A stretch of 64,000 nucleotides of DNA from Pseudeuparius sepicola. Lineage: Eukaryota > Arthropoda > Insecta > Coleoptera > Anthribidae. The position numbers and the translations under genes are program-made. The notes below the pieces were generated by a model that saw only the letters and a list, made by a program, of their open reading frames with translations, was not told the DNA's origin and did no database searches. Positions 1-12,600 of the stretch are shown piece after piece. The stretch lies in contig OY987299.1 of assembly GCA_963920635.1 (NCBI GenBank), positions 17,907,401 through 17,971,400 on the forward strand. Reading direction: 5' to 3'. Numbering within the stretch: the stretch's first letter is position 1; each line of letters opens with the position of its first letter.

Positions 1-1189
1 TTGTTTCCATATAATTATTTACTAATAAAATAAAAATATTGTTTAAATTGTGAGCCGCGATTTCATTTACAGTTTAACAGATTATAAATACAGTACAAGT
101 ATCATATTTATTTGTAATTTAAGAAAAAAACATTTATCAAATTTACCCCAAAAAGGAAAAACAAGACAGAAAAATGAAGGTTAGAAAACCATTACCATAA
201 AATATAAAAATTCACTAGGTCGCAGAGGAAGAATATTGAGGAAGGTTAAGTCCCAGAACTAGAATGTAAAGGTTAGATTAGATTGTAATCGTCGATGTAA
301 TAGAGAAATAACGAAGTACAAAAACGAAACGGTAAAAGTTTTTCCATTTTTAACTCCAAATATTTTAGATTTTTTCACACAATTAGTTTCTTTTCTTCTT
401 CTTCTTTCTGCGTTCTTGGTTGAGGACGACCAGTTGTCGTTTTGTACTCTGTTTCTTAAGTTTAGTCAATAAATTGGGGTTTTGGTTTTGAGAAATTAGT
501 TAAAATTTGTTTCATGTGGGGCATGGTTGGTTAGTCAATGAGTTCTTGCAAAAACCTCACAAACTATAATTTTGTTTCTTGTAAGTTATTGAAAAATGAA
601 TAAATTCGCTATTTAAAAACAGTAAATTTCGAATAATTTTCTTTATGGAGAAGGTACAGGGAGAAAATCTCTTATTTTATGGTAAGGCTTGTTTCTGTCA
701 GGTATATAGCCTATGGCTTGTCTTAGGAGATTGTTAGGATGTTGAGGGCCTACATTCTCGTAGATTTGCACAATTACAATTAGTTTCCAATAATCATGTA
801 ATGGTGCTCACTACTTTGATGTTACAATCATGGTTTACACTACTCTGCTAAATAGAAATCGTGGTCATCCCAACCAAGATATACTTACACTAGATTATAT
901 GCTCTGACTAGATTGTGACAGGTAAATATTGCATGTCTCTAGAATTCCCTAAGCGGCGGTCATGGCGGTCATATTGATATTGACCGCGGCCAACGATATT
1001 TTTCGTTCGCCGCGATATTGACACGAATCCTGAATTTGAATAGATAAAAATTAACATTAAACCGTTGACCAGTGCCGGCGCAAAAATTAAAAAGTTCCCC
1101 CTCTCCTCTTCAAAGATAATATGAACATTAATTAGGAGGCATTCGAAAATTGTATAGAAAAAAACTTCTGTCATAACGATGAACCAGTT
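1..1189. other. No gene recognised
   Basis: AT-rich non-coding sequence. Only short open frames, none with a recognisable product. 950-1030 is GC-richer with repeated CGGTCATGGCGGTCAT-like words but no clear element ends. Confidence 0.5.
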
Positions 1190-1435
1190 TTTTATTTAAT
1201 AAAAAATGTACATATTCTAAACAATATAAAATAAAAAAAAACAACTCCAATATCACAAAAAAATAAGTAAACTTAAAATTAACTAAGTAGGTAATACAAT
1301 ACATTAAATGAATCAGTTCTTTTATTATTTATAAAAAAAACATAAAATATTCCATAGCAAACAAAATAAAATAAAAAACTCCAATATCACAAAAAAGCTA
1401 CGTAAACTTAAAACAAAACTACCTAAGTAATAAAA
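1190..1435. repeat. Imperfect tandem repeat, two units of about 130 bp
   Basis: AACTCCAATATCACAAAAAA followed by GTAAACTTAAA occurs at about 1242 and 1376 with similar AT-rich flanks. Confidence 0.5.
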
Positions 1436-1489
1436 TAAAATTCTCAATTCAGATAACATCAAAGGAACTCATGTCAAGAATACCCTCAT

Positions 1490-1562
1490 CACGTCCGACG
1501 GGCCACGGGCCCCCTTTTGGCCAGGGCCCCTAAGCAATGCTTATGCATAGCTCCGCCACTGC
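1490..1562 (-). mobile_element. hAT-type terminal fragment
   Basis: Reverse complement starts CAGTGGCGGAGCTATGCATA and runs into GGGGCCCTGGCC. It resembles the CAGTGGCG ends of the two hAT elements in the window but has no matching opposite end nearby. Confidence 0.45.
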
Positions 1563-2459
1563 CGTTGACTAAATACGTCAGTCAAGGATTAAACCTTAAA
1601 CCCACCCTTCACGTTCAGTTTTTTATCAGTTTTGAACTGTACAGTTGGACTGTTCAGTCCAAAACCCAACGTGAAGGGTGATTCTCGGCCGGGCGCATCT
1701 CGGATTTGGCCTCTCCGGCGCGATCGAAGTTTATTTGACATGCTAAATATTTTTAACTGAACAGTCCACAGGCCTGGCCGGAACTGAATCGTGTAGTGCC
1801 TAGTGCCGAACTTCGGCCGAGGTCTCATCGAAACAAAGATAGACGTATTAAGACAATTAGCGCATAAAACAAAGAAGGTTAGTGTCACATGTAGATCGCG
1901 CGGGCAAGTGTCTGTTTTGCTTCAGGTTTTGGGAAGGTATCCAGTGCAGTAGGGCGTATTATTGGCATTTTTTAATAGTTTTATTAAAGATATTTTCAAG
2001 AAAGGTTCCCCGAAGTCTGCAGAATTGCTTACACCATTTCTTGATACATACAGAAATTTGTAATGTTTATGGAAGCTAAAGTCGAAGGCATATTAGAACA
2101 GAAATTTAGCCAAATATCTTAAAGTTGCAGCTAATTTGGCCTCGGGTCAAATGGCTTCCCACATAACTTATATTTTGTGCTTTGTATCCTCTTATCTTTC
2201 TTTCATTTTTTTGGTCTCCTCTTATTCTTTCAATAAACGAATGGCGGCTGCTGCTTTTCGTTTTTCGATATATTCTTTAAAATTATCACCCTCCAGCTAT
2301 GGATTAAACGTCTTCGATTTTGCCGGTGAACTGACCGAAAATGCCAGTTTGTTTGTCTGAACGTGTAGGGTGAAAAGCGGCACAGTTCCCGCCTTGAGGC
2401 AAAAACTGTCAGTTGCGGCCTTTGAGGCCAAATCGGAGCGTGAAGGGCCCGCATTAGCT

Positions 2460-4102
2460 TAGACTAATGAATAAAGGGGACACCGCATTATAGCGTCTTT
2501 ATACAGATGTAAACAGTAAGCTGAACCTCCTCACTTTATAGACCGGGAGATAGTGACAGATTTTTGGACGTGATTTTACTCAGTATGCCTTTCAAAGGGC
2601 ATTATGTGGCACATATTCTCACAATAATAAGGTATGAATCAGAGAGTCATCCTGGGTTCTTCATGCGAAAAACTGAGTTTTCAATTATTCGAAAAATATG
2701 CGTTTTGATATGATTTTATACAGGCTGCCATGTGTTTTATAATGAAGTTCAAATAGAAAATTCCTCGGAAAACCATAGGCATACCGTTAGGGTGGGTCCA
2801 AAGGGCTATTATTGCCACATGATCTTGTATTTTAATAATTAATTTTTGCACGTTTCTGAACAGGCTGCCAATGAGAAGTATGCAAGTTATTATGAAAATG
2901 CTGAAAAAAGGATGGCATACCTTTCGCGCATGTCCAAGTACTGTTTAAATTGAATGTTATTTACCTAATCATTTAAACGAGCTATTCCATGTAAAGTGTA
3001 CTTGGACATGCGCGAAAGGTATGCCATCCCTTTTTCAGCATTTTCATAATGAGAACTTGCATATTTCTCATTGGAAGCCTGTTCAGAAACGTGGAAAAAT
3101 TAATCATTAAAATACAAGATCACGTGGCAATAATAGCCCTTTGGACCCACCCTAACGGTATGCCTATGGTTTTCCGAGGAATTTTCTATTTGAACTTCAT
3201 TATAAAAAAAACATGGCAGCCTGTATAAAATCATATCAAAACGCATATTTTTCGAAAAATTGAAAACTCAGTTTTTCACATGAAGAACCCAGGATGACTC
3301 TCTGATTCATACTTTATTATTGTGAGAATATGTGCCACATAATGCCCTTTGCAAGGCATACTGAGTAAAATCGCGTCCAAAAATCTGTCACTATCTCCCG
3401 GTCCATTATGAAAGAGATAAATGTATTTACAAATACCACCTATGGAACGAAATATTATCTTTTTTCACTTTAGAGGAAACACACTTGCACTTTATGCACC
3501 TTTTTTAACATTTTTAAAAATATTTTAAACTTGGAACCGCACGAAAAACTCGATTTAGCGTTTGTTTTCTGGTAAAACCCTTGTTTATACAGATTAAAAC
3601 AAGGATAAAACTAAGCAAATACCGAAGCACAGCACAAACCAAAACAAACAATTTGAGCAAGCGCTAACTTTGGTTCCTGTCAAACTGCCGCAATGTTGCC
3701 GATTAGAGCGAAAAGTAATGGGTGTTTCTCTACTATATCCATTTTGTCAATAATAAAACAGCTACAAAATCTTTCTTGAACACGAAAAGGTTGTTTTACT
3801 TTACTGTTCCGCTTGAATTTTATAAGTGGGGCAATTTTACGTTCAATGCATCTACTAAAGAAAGTGCCGGTTTTATTGATGATATTCCTAGTTATTCTTA
3901 CTCTTAAATGTGACAACATGTTTGGGGCAGGTCAGTAAGACCAATATTTGTAAACATGGGGATAGTAATAACACAGACATATATAGCTTCGCTAACTATA
4001 TATGTCTGTGAAGCTATATATGTCTGTGGTAATAAACAACTATGCCTGTCAACAATTCACTTAAATTTGTAAACAAATTCGTCCCCTTTATTCATTAGTC
4101 TG
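2460..4102. mobile_element. CAGACTAATGAATAAAGGGG element, copy A
   Basis: Terminal repeats GACTAATGAATAAAGGGGAC (left) and its inverse (right end 4081-4101). The body is interrupted at 2539 by a complete foldback (2539-3405). The remaining sequence is the reverse complement of copy B at 5021-5700. A 60-bp insert of ATATATGTCTGTG palindromes lies at 3970-4030 and is absent from copy B. No transposase seen. Confidence 0.75.
2539..3405. mobile_element. Foldback with TAGACC...GATAGTGACAG ends
   Basis: Arms of about 400 bp (2539-2937 and 3005-3405) are nearly perfect inverse copies around a 60-bp loop. Copy B of the host element shows the empty site, implying a short (about 3 bp, TTA) target duplication. 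The same termini occur on a different foldback at 37593-38138. Confidence 0.8.
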
Positions 4103-4239
4103 AGGATTAAACTCTGTTCATTGAATAGAATATCAAGGTTAAGGTTATAGGCATCTGTCACAAGATCTGACATTTCACATTTCTGCCAGACATGCTAAAT
4201 ACGCTTCTGGAGCAACGCCACCTAAATAGCATTGACTGA

Positions 4240-4400
4240 CGTATTTATAAAGACTTCGAAAGGCTATAGCACAGGATAAACAATATCCAGTATGAAAAGT
4301 CGACACTATTGCTGGTAGAATGCTTTTATCGCGCAGACCAGAATCACTAAAGAAAGGAATGCGAGGAATTCATCAGGGATGTACTCAAATATATTGGGAA
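4240..4400 (+). pseudogene. Degenerate reverse transcriptase scrap
   Basis: Around 4240-4320 the frame YKDFERL-stop-HRINNIQYEK resembles the LINE motif F(I/K)DFEKAFDR...HEKL, and 4355-4380 gives RGIHQGC, like the RGVRQGCPLSP motif. Too decayed for clade assignment; no boundaries found. Confidence 0.4.
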
Positions 4401-5020
4401 TTCCACCAGATTTGGGATTTCCCAGAATTCTTTACCTGTACTTTGCCATCAATGTGTACCCTTTTCTACTGTTTACTGTTTATTATCTGTGCACAGACGT
4501 TATAACAATATCCAAACCATTAATGTACGAAAATAATTTAATCCCGGTCCTGTTTCCCATCGATTTTTATAGGGCGTGGTCTAAAATAAAGAAGTAACTG
4601 ATTTCAAAGTGAGATTCTATTGGAGAATGAGTTTGTATAAAAAACGAAAGTCACTACCGCCGAGAACAAAGGCGCCGACAGGAAGACTTACAACTGGGTA
4701 TTCCCTGAACGGTGGCTATAGCTTCATGTCCTGGAAAACAGATAGCTCTGATGGCTAACAATGTATTCTGCATTGTATTTTATCTCCAGAAAGCGCATGG
4801 TGAGCCAAACATGTGTCAGACAAGGGTCAGACGTGACAGCCGTGAGCAGTCTTTAATAATATACCAGTCAACGCTCAATGTTTTGATAGTTGGCAACCCC
4901 CTTACAGAATAAAATCAAAAACCTGTAATTCTGAGCTGCTTTCGGATGCAATGTTTCAAACTCCAAGTGATTCAGGTTAAGTACCGGCAGAGCATATAAA
5001 ACAACCAGCAGTATACACAT

Positions 5021-5700
5021 CAGACTAACGAATAAAGGGGACGAATTTGTTTACAAATTGAAGTGAATTGTTGACAGGCATAGTTGTTTATCTATCCCCA
5101 TGTTTACAAATATTGGTCCCTTACTGACCTGCCCCAAACATGTTGTCACATTTAAGAGTAACAATAACTAGGAATATCATAAATAAAACCGGCAATTTCT
5201 TTAGTAGATGCATTGAACATAAAATTGCCCCCACTTATAAAATTCAGGCGGAACAGTAAAGTAAAACAACCTTTTCGTGTTCAAGAAAGATTATGTAGGT
5301 ATTATTATTGACAAAATGGTTATAGTAGGGAACACCCATTACTCTTCGCACTAATCGGCAACGTTGCGGCAGTTTGACAGGGACCAAAGTTAGCGCTTGC
5401 TCAACTTGTTTGTTTTTCATTTTGTTTGTTTTGGTGTGTGCTTCGGTATTTGCTTAGTTTTACCAGAGAACAAACGCTAAAATCGAGTTTTTCGTGCGGT
5501 TCCAAGTTTAAAATATTAAATGGTAAAAAGGTGCATAAAGTGCAAGTGTCTTTCCTCTAAAGTGAATAAAGAGAATATTTCGTTCCATAGGTAGTGTTTG
5601 TAAATACATTTAACTCTTTCATAAAGTGAGAGGGTTCAGCTTACTGTTTACATCTATATAAAAAGGCTACATTGCGGTGTCCCCTTTATTCATTAGTTTG
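5021..5700. mobile_element. CAGACTAATGAATAAAGGGG element, copy B (inverted)
   Basis: Starts CAGACTAACGAATAAAGGGG at 5021 and ends CCCCTTTATTCATTAGTTTG at 5700. About 680 bp, uninterrupted, opposite in orientation to copy A. Confidence 0.75.
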
Positions 5701-6683
5701 AGGTATGTACCCCATGGCGGGAAAATTCTGCGCACCTGTTCGCGCAGCCGCCATGTGGGAATAGATTCTGTCAAATTGATGCAGTGTCGGGGCGATTGGG
5801 CAGTTCTTTTTAGGCTGTATTAGCGTCGATGGTGGAAGGAATCCTCAATCAACGGTATGAGAGATATTACAGTGCCGTGGAGTGTGATTTTTTGTAAATT
5901 GTGCTTTTTGCTAGTATCTTTAAATAAAGAATCCCAGGAAGGAGGAAAAGCTGCTTGTGCTTACCACACACTATATACTTTACTAATACCACTCTGTATT
6001 TCTGAATTGATTTTCCCGACTACACCTCTGACTTCTATTCCACCAATATGGCTCAAGGTCATTGAATTTGCGGATGATGTCTCAGGAATAAGTTTTACTG
6101 ATGGTTGTTTTATATGCTCTGGTACCTGGTTCCCTTCCATACTCAAAGGTACCGGAGCAGTTTGGTTACTTTTCCAATGCCATACCCAGAATGTTGGTTA
6201 ATTTCGGACCGTACTCTTAATTAGATACCATAAAACACAAAAATGTTCCTAATTGTACTTGTCACTTTGACATAACATTTTTTGTCAGATCTTGTAGTGC
6301 TAAAGTTTCCAAGTCCAAGTATATTTTGATAGATGATTTTTAATATTCCTGTTACTGATTCTGAAAATCTTTTTTAAGGAAAAGCAGGGACGATTCTCGA
6401 AACATGCATTAAAATGTCTTTTTTATATGTTTCCAGAATGCATAATTTAAGTAAATGCAATTATGATAGAGACTATACGTAAAATTGAAATTAGGTATGA
6501 AGGTTGATAGTTGAATTGATAGTTTTCCAATATATTTTTTTGTTTGATTTTTCGTTGGATTTGTTAAATTTATATCTCGTGATCTTGAGATTGTTAAGGT
6601 AAGTGTGAACCCGAGTTTTTGTGGCGCCATACCATGAAGGTGATGGGATCAGCCAAGTGATGATTGCAGGTGATAGATAAGTC
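5701..6683 (+). other. Likely 5' region of app
   Basis: Segment between an inverted-repeat element and the first coding exon of app. Positions 5705-5855 are unusually GC-rich and end in a possible donor (CAACG/GTATGA at 5855), so this could be a non-coding first exon. The 115-codon frame at 5857-6201 is open but resembles nothing I know and begins inside that donor. A solo copy of the terminus AAAGAATCCCAGGAAGGAG (near 5926-5945) matches the ends of the element at 48099-48461. Confidence 0.3.
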
Positions 6684-9600
6684 ATGGCACAAGACAAGAT
6701 GATAACGAGAAAATGGGAAATATTTCAAGGCAGGAACAGATTCTACTGCAATGGACGTCTTATGATTGCGCCCCATTCTGGGGTATTCCTGTTAACTGTG
6801 TTTTTGATAACTGGCACAAGTGCATTGTTTTTTATATTTGAGTGAGTGTTAACGATTGCATTCGTAGACCGTTTACTGCTAATGAAAACATTGTTTTATA
6901 GCTGTAAATACTTAGCGGAAAATGTAACCATTGCGATTCCAATTATTGGTGCTTTGCTGTTCTTGTTTACGATGTCTTCCTTACTACGTACGAGCCTTAC
7001 AGACCCTGGAATTATACCAAGAGCAACTTTAGAAGAAGCTGCATATGTTGAAAAGCAAATTGGTAAGCAAATTAATAAAATATCACTTCACTTCAACATT
7101 ATCTTTTATGAGAGGTATTGTCTTATCTCTAATTTTTTTAACATGTTTGAAAACGATTAGAAAACTATACCTATTGGTGGAAGCTGTAAATTGATAAGAA
7201 TACTTCTAATTTAGGTTAATAATTCCAAGGTTTAGAGTAACTTTATTGTGATCTGTTTTTTAGAGGTAACAAATTCTGCAAACAGTCCCACATACAGACC
7301 ACCCCCTCGAACGAAAGAAGTGCTAGTTAAAGGTCAAACAGTAAAACTGAAATATTGCTTTACTTGCAAAATATTTAGACCGCCTAGAGCCTCACATTGC
7401 AGCTTGTGCGATAATTGCGTAGAGAGGTTTGATCACCATTGCCCTTGGGTGAATGTTTGTATCCCCAAATCTGAATTTATAATTTATTTTGATAATTTTA
7501 GGTTGGAAACTGCGTAGGACGACGAAACTATAGGTTTTTCTATATGTTTATAGTTTCATTGGCATTTCTGGCAGTTTTTATATTTGCCTGTGCTGTCGCT
7601 CACCTTATTCTAAGTAAGTGCATATATTTTGTCTTGACAATAAAATTGTTATAATATACTTAACATGGGTCTAATTTTTCTAAAATGTTTGTAGTTACAA
7701 AAGAAGACAGACAGTTCCTTGATGCTGTTCGGGAGTCACCCCCCAGTATTATCGTAGCCACAATTTGTTTTATAAGCGTTTGGAGTATCTTAGGTCTTGC
7801 CGGATTTCACACATACTTGACAACAAGCAATCAGACAACCAATGAAGATGTGAGATTGATATTTTTTAATTTATCTTTTTTTATACAGAGGCCACCATTT
7901 AAAACGTATTAACTTTTTCAGTTATTGGGTGATTTTATTGATCCTGGTGTCAAAATAAAGCTATTTAGAAATACTCTTAACTGAGTAACAAGTTTTACAA
8001 CCCATTCGCTTTTATTTATTATTTTTCTTTCTACAAGACAAAGAAAAATGTTATTAGAGAGACATGTTAGGAATTAAAAATTACACTACAAAAATTTCGT
8101 AATCTGTCTACTTTCATCTTTTCTCAGTTTTAGTATTTATTGTGTATGTACCTACGTTGTACCGAAAATATTTTTTCGTAAGATTCGAAAAAAGTTTACC
8201 TGCAATTTTTTTATACATTTACAAAATACTTCAAAGTACAACATTTCAGTATAATTGGTGCATATCTTGATTTTTGCATTTTCGAAAATGCATATCTCTC
8301 ATAACTTTTACAAAAAAAAAAAAATGTTTTATCGATCGAAAAACGTTTTGAAACATCGAAAATATTCTAAGAAAATATTGAAGTTGATTATTATGAAATT
8401 ATTATTGTGACAAGGTAATAAAATTTTTTCGATATCTTGGACGTGAAACAATAACGAAACAAATAAAAAAGTAGGTATTTCAAAACCTTATTTGCAAATA
8501 AACCTTTTTTGGGCCAGTCATAATGAAATATTTAAAAAGTTTAAGTTAACTATAGACATAAAAACAAAATCACGAAAATCATTTTTCCTGACTTAATATA
8601 CACGAAAACAAATTATGCCAAGCCATAAAATATAAAAATCTCCATATGTCTGGTTTGTACCCTGCATAAATGTGAACTCACGAAAACATCCTTAATGAAC
8701 AATAAATCTCATTATAGTACAGGTGGTAGTTTTTTAATTATTTTTAGATCAAAGGGTCCTTCACTGGAAAAAGAGGACAGGAAAACTTCAATCCATATTC
8801 CAAAGGGAACATATGTTTGAATTGTTTCCACATACTCTGCGGGCCTGTTACTCCTTCTCTTATCGATAGGTAAAGAGAGACGCTAAACTTGTTGTTAAGT
8901 ACCCTATTCTGTTTATTTTACAGAAGAGGACTAGTGACGGAAAGCTACAAGGAAGAAATTCGACCCGTGACAAGTGAGCCCTGTTTGGCAGCAAAAACTT
9001 ATGGATTAGTACAGGTAAACTTAGTACAATGTTTTTATCTGACTTTCACTTAGTATTCAAAACCAGATTATATAATATATTCTCGGATTGAGGTAACTAC
9101 ATCTTAATTATTGAGCTATGATAATATATTTGTAAAAAAAGGATTTTTCAACAAAAAGCCATTCTTAAAACTTTACAAATACAAATCCTGCAGTATGTCA
9201 TTGTCATGGCAATTTATGATATTGACATTGACCGAATATTGGTTAACCGTGCCTTTCTATTGGTTATATACTTGCCTCATAATGAGTATTGTAAAATTAT
9301 TTTAAAAAGTACAAATACCGCGAATATTTTCCCTGCCCAAAGATTGAACCATTTTTAACGATCCGGAAAACCTTCACTGTCACTTTCACAACACCGAAAT
9401 AAAATTTGCCTGAGTGTGCACCATAGACGCAGCCACAAGTAGCTGATTATACCAAAATGAAAGTGTTTCCATGACGTTTGAAATTATTATTAAAATGAGT
9501 TGTAGTCATAGTTATTTTTATTTGTAGCGGTTTAATCGTGATTGCAATAGGGTTTTTATTTTATTACGTTCTTTTTTTCGTATCACTTGGGTAACTCTTC

Positions 9601-12600
9601 ACATCATAAATCAATGAGCGACGTAATTAACTGGTTGCGATGCATATACCAATGTTATACCCATGGTTAACAGAAAATTCCTAGGGATTTTGTGGAAAAT
9701 GTTATCTGACAAAATCGGGACTTCTTATAGTAATCGGGGTATATCTTCATGTGACAGAACAATGTTTATGGTATTTTAAAATTGACTTCAAATAAATTTG
9801 GAAACGAACATTAAAGTTACATAATTTGTTCAGCGAATGTTCGGCCCTACGTCACAACTCCCATCCTTGTCTGGGTCGTGAATATACGACCAATATCCGT
9901 CGTATAGTCGTATAGTTGTGACGTAGCGCCCCGAACATTCCCCGAACAAACTGTATGTATAGTGTGTAGGTATTAAAGAAATTTCAACATTCTAATGTTT
10001 TTGAAGAGTTAAAAATTCATCAACTAGATAATTTCCTCATACCTAATGCATGAAAGTTATATTACAGTTGGAGGTCATCATTTCATCATAATTTTTTATC
10101 ATTTAATGGGGGCAAATTTTAAATAAATTAGTATTATTACTATACTTGTCTATTTTTTAAATATTAAGGATTGAGCACATGTAGCTATAGTGGTAATAAG
10201 CAAATAAATGTATTTTTCAATTATCTTTTTATAAATAATAAACTACCACTACCACCACAACTGACGCTAAAGAAAGCAAACAACCTGTAAAAGAGACCAT
10301 GCCCTCGAACCGCGATGCACCAATAATCTAGTAAATCCATGGATATACAGTGTGACCCATTCTGATGTTGGATACCCTCATAAAATCTGTAATTTTTATC
10401 CGATTTTAGCCAGTTTTTTTTCTAAAAATAGATCACAAAAAACTCTATTTCGGCGCAAAGTTTCAGATCTTAATTTCAATTTTCAAGGCCTAGTATGAAT
10501 GTTTTCTAGTAAAAAAAGACGAAAACCCTACCGAAGTTTTCCGTCCATTTTTGTGCTTTTTTTAAGTATGGCATTCAGCATCATCTTGTTGGAATATAAA
10601 ACCTTGTCCTGTTGTCAAATATTCTTCCATAATTGGTAAAAGGGACTCTCCCAAAATTTCCAAATATTTGTCTTGTGTTAACAATTCCGTTAATAAAATG
10701 CAATTTTCCTATTCCTTTTGATGACATTTTACTTTCCTTTTGAGGCAGTCAGGATGAAATGCCTCATGATTCCTGTGAATCACACGACTTCTACTATCTC
10801 CTACACACACTTCGAACCGGCCCTCATCGCTCCATTGGATTGCACCAGATTGCTGAGTCGTCTTTGGCCATTTTAATCTATGTTTATTTTGCAATGTTGT
10901 TAAAAGTGGCTTTTCTTTAGCCTAAAGCAAAATTTGAAATGTTACTACCATTGTGCAAAATTCTTTTATTTTAAAATGTGTACTTTGTAAGTGCCAAATG
11001 TGTACCTTGTAAGTGCCAAGTTCTATTTTGTGTGCTTCCCTGTGACAAGGGGATTTCGAAATCCCTCTTCCAACAGCATCACTCCACAAAGCACTCGATT
11101 CAAGATAATTGGAGTGCCGATTTTTCTTGATAATTCTTCTTAATGCCCTCCTATCAACACCTGCAACTTTGCTTCTTCTCACATGTCAGGGCTTCGTGAC
11201 AACTGAACCAGTAGTGTTACATACTTTAACTATATTTCTCACACCATATTGTGATAATCCTAACAAATTTCCAATTTCCGAGTTTGATTTCCCGGAATTG
11301 GAGAATCTAATCATAAATGAGAGAAGTTTTTCATTGATAATCTTTCCTCTGCCCATTTTATACAATACAGATAACTTCAAGTCTTAAAAATATCTTCTGA
11401 CAGCTACTAATTATGTTGGCATTCTTTTTGCGAAGCCATCTCCGAGTATAGACTTACTTTGTCACAAACTAAGAATGGGTTTGGGAATTTAAAACCTGTC
11501 TTATTTGTGTTATCTTTCATTTTGAGGCCAAGAATTTAAAATTGTAACAGTAATAGATTTTTTCTATTACATATTTAGTGAATATACTTTGTTAAGTAAT
11601 TTTATAAGTAAATAAATGCATAGTGTTTGTTAATTTTTGACATTACAAAAAAACCTAAAATGTCAGTAGGTGGGCCAACTGAACTGGGAAGGGCTAAGAA
11701 GTGGTAATCGAACTATTCGAATGTGTTGACTTATTTTGGCATGTTCATTTCAGAATGGCCCCATCCATTCGTCCATGAACAACACCGATGTGACGGGTAT
11801 CTACCGCCAGACGACCGAGAACACCGGTACGTACAGCCCTTTTCGCAAACACCTCTACCGCGCCCAGCAAATCATTCCGTCCAAGAACTGTGCCAGTCCC
11901 AAAGTAATACCTTCGCAAGTACCTTTGCTGCCGTCGTACGAGTTCGTAAAGACGCACTTACGCAATCCCTCTTTGGAGAATTTCAAGGGCAGTCGGTCGA
12001 TGCCGCAACTGAAAAGGTATGCGGGCCCCATCGAGGACTGCTGCGAGCAGGATTTCGTTTACGCGCAGAATCCTCACGTCGGGCAAATTGTTCAGCATCG
12101 GCACGTGCCTCCGCCCGTACCCGACGACGAGCAATTTACGAGACCTTACACACCACCCGAAAAAAGATATAGCTCGAATTTCGGACAAAAGGTTTACGAA
12201 AAAAAGGCGAAGTATCAAAGGCCGCGCAGTTGTATATACGAGACAGTTCATGAATTGACGGATGCTGCCGTTAAGGATAGAAGCATGCCGAACGTGAGGG
12301 TATCGAAATTTCCTACACCCGAGTTTCAGCACATGTACATACAGGAACATTTCGATTGAATCAGTTCTAGCTTGCTTTACTGAGGTGTAGTAAGTGCCTT
12401 GATGAAAAATCAACGTGACAAAAATATACTGTTTTAAGAAAAAAATATTTGTGTCAAAATCCAACATTTATTTTTTATCGGACATGAAAAATTAATGCAA
12501 TAACAATTTTATGTGATATTGTGTGCTATAATATGATCTTAAGATAAAGTACCGCTTTAAAGTTTTGCTATAGATCAGAGGTTATTGAATATAATATTTA

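Noticed and set aside
1589..1888. 99-codon frame with ACCCTTCACGTT words and possible partner at 2440
   Set aside because: Inverse match to GCGTGAAGGG at 2438 is too short to define an element, and the peptide is basic and unrecognised.
5857..6201. 114-codon frame upstream of app
   Set aside because: No recognised product; it starts beside a plausible donor and carries a repeat terminus, so UTR/intron is more likely.
11723..12172. 149-codon + frame and the 169-codon minus-strand frame at 11958-12467
   Set aside because: Other-frame shadows of app exon 8, which alone is in phase with exon 7.
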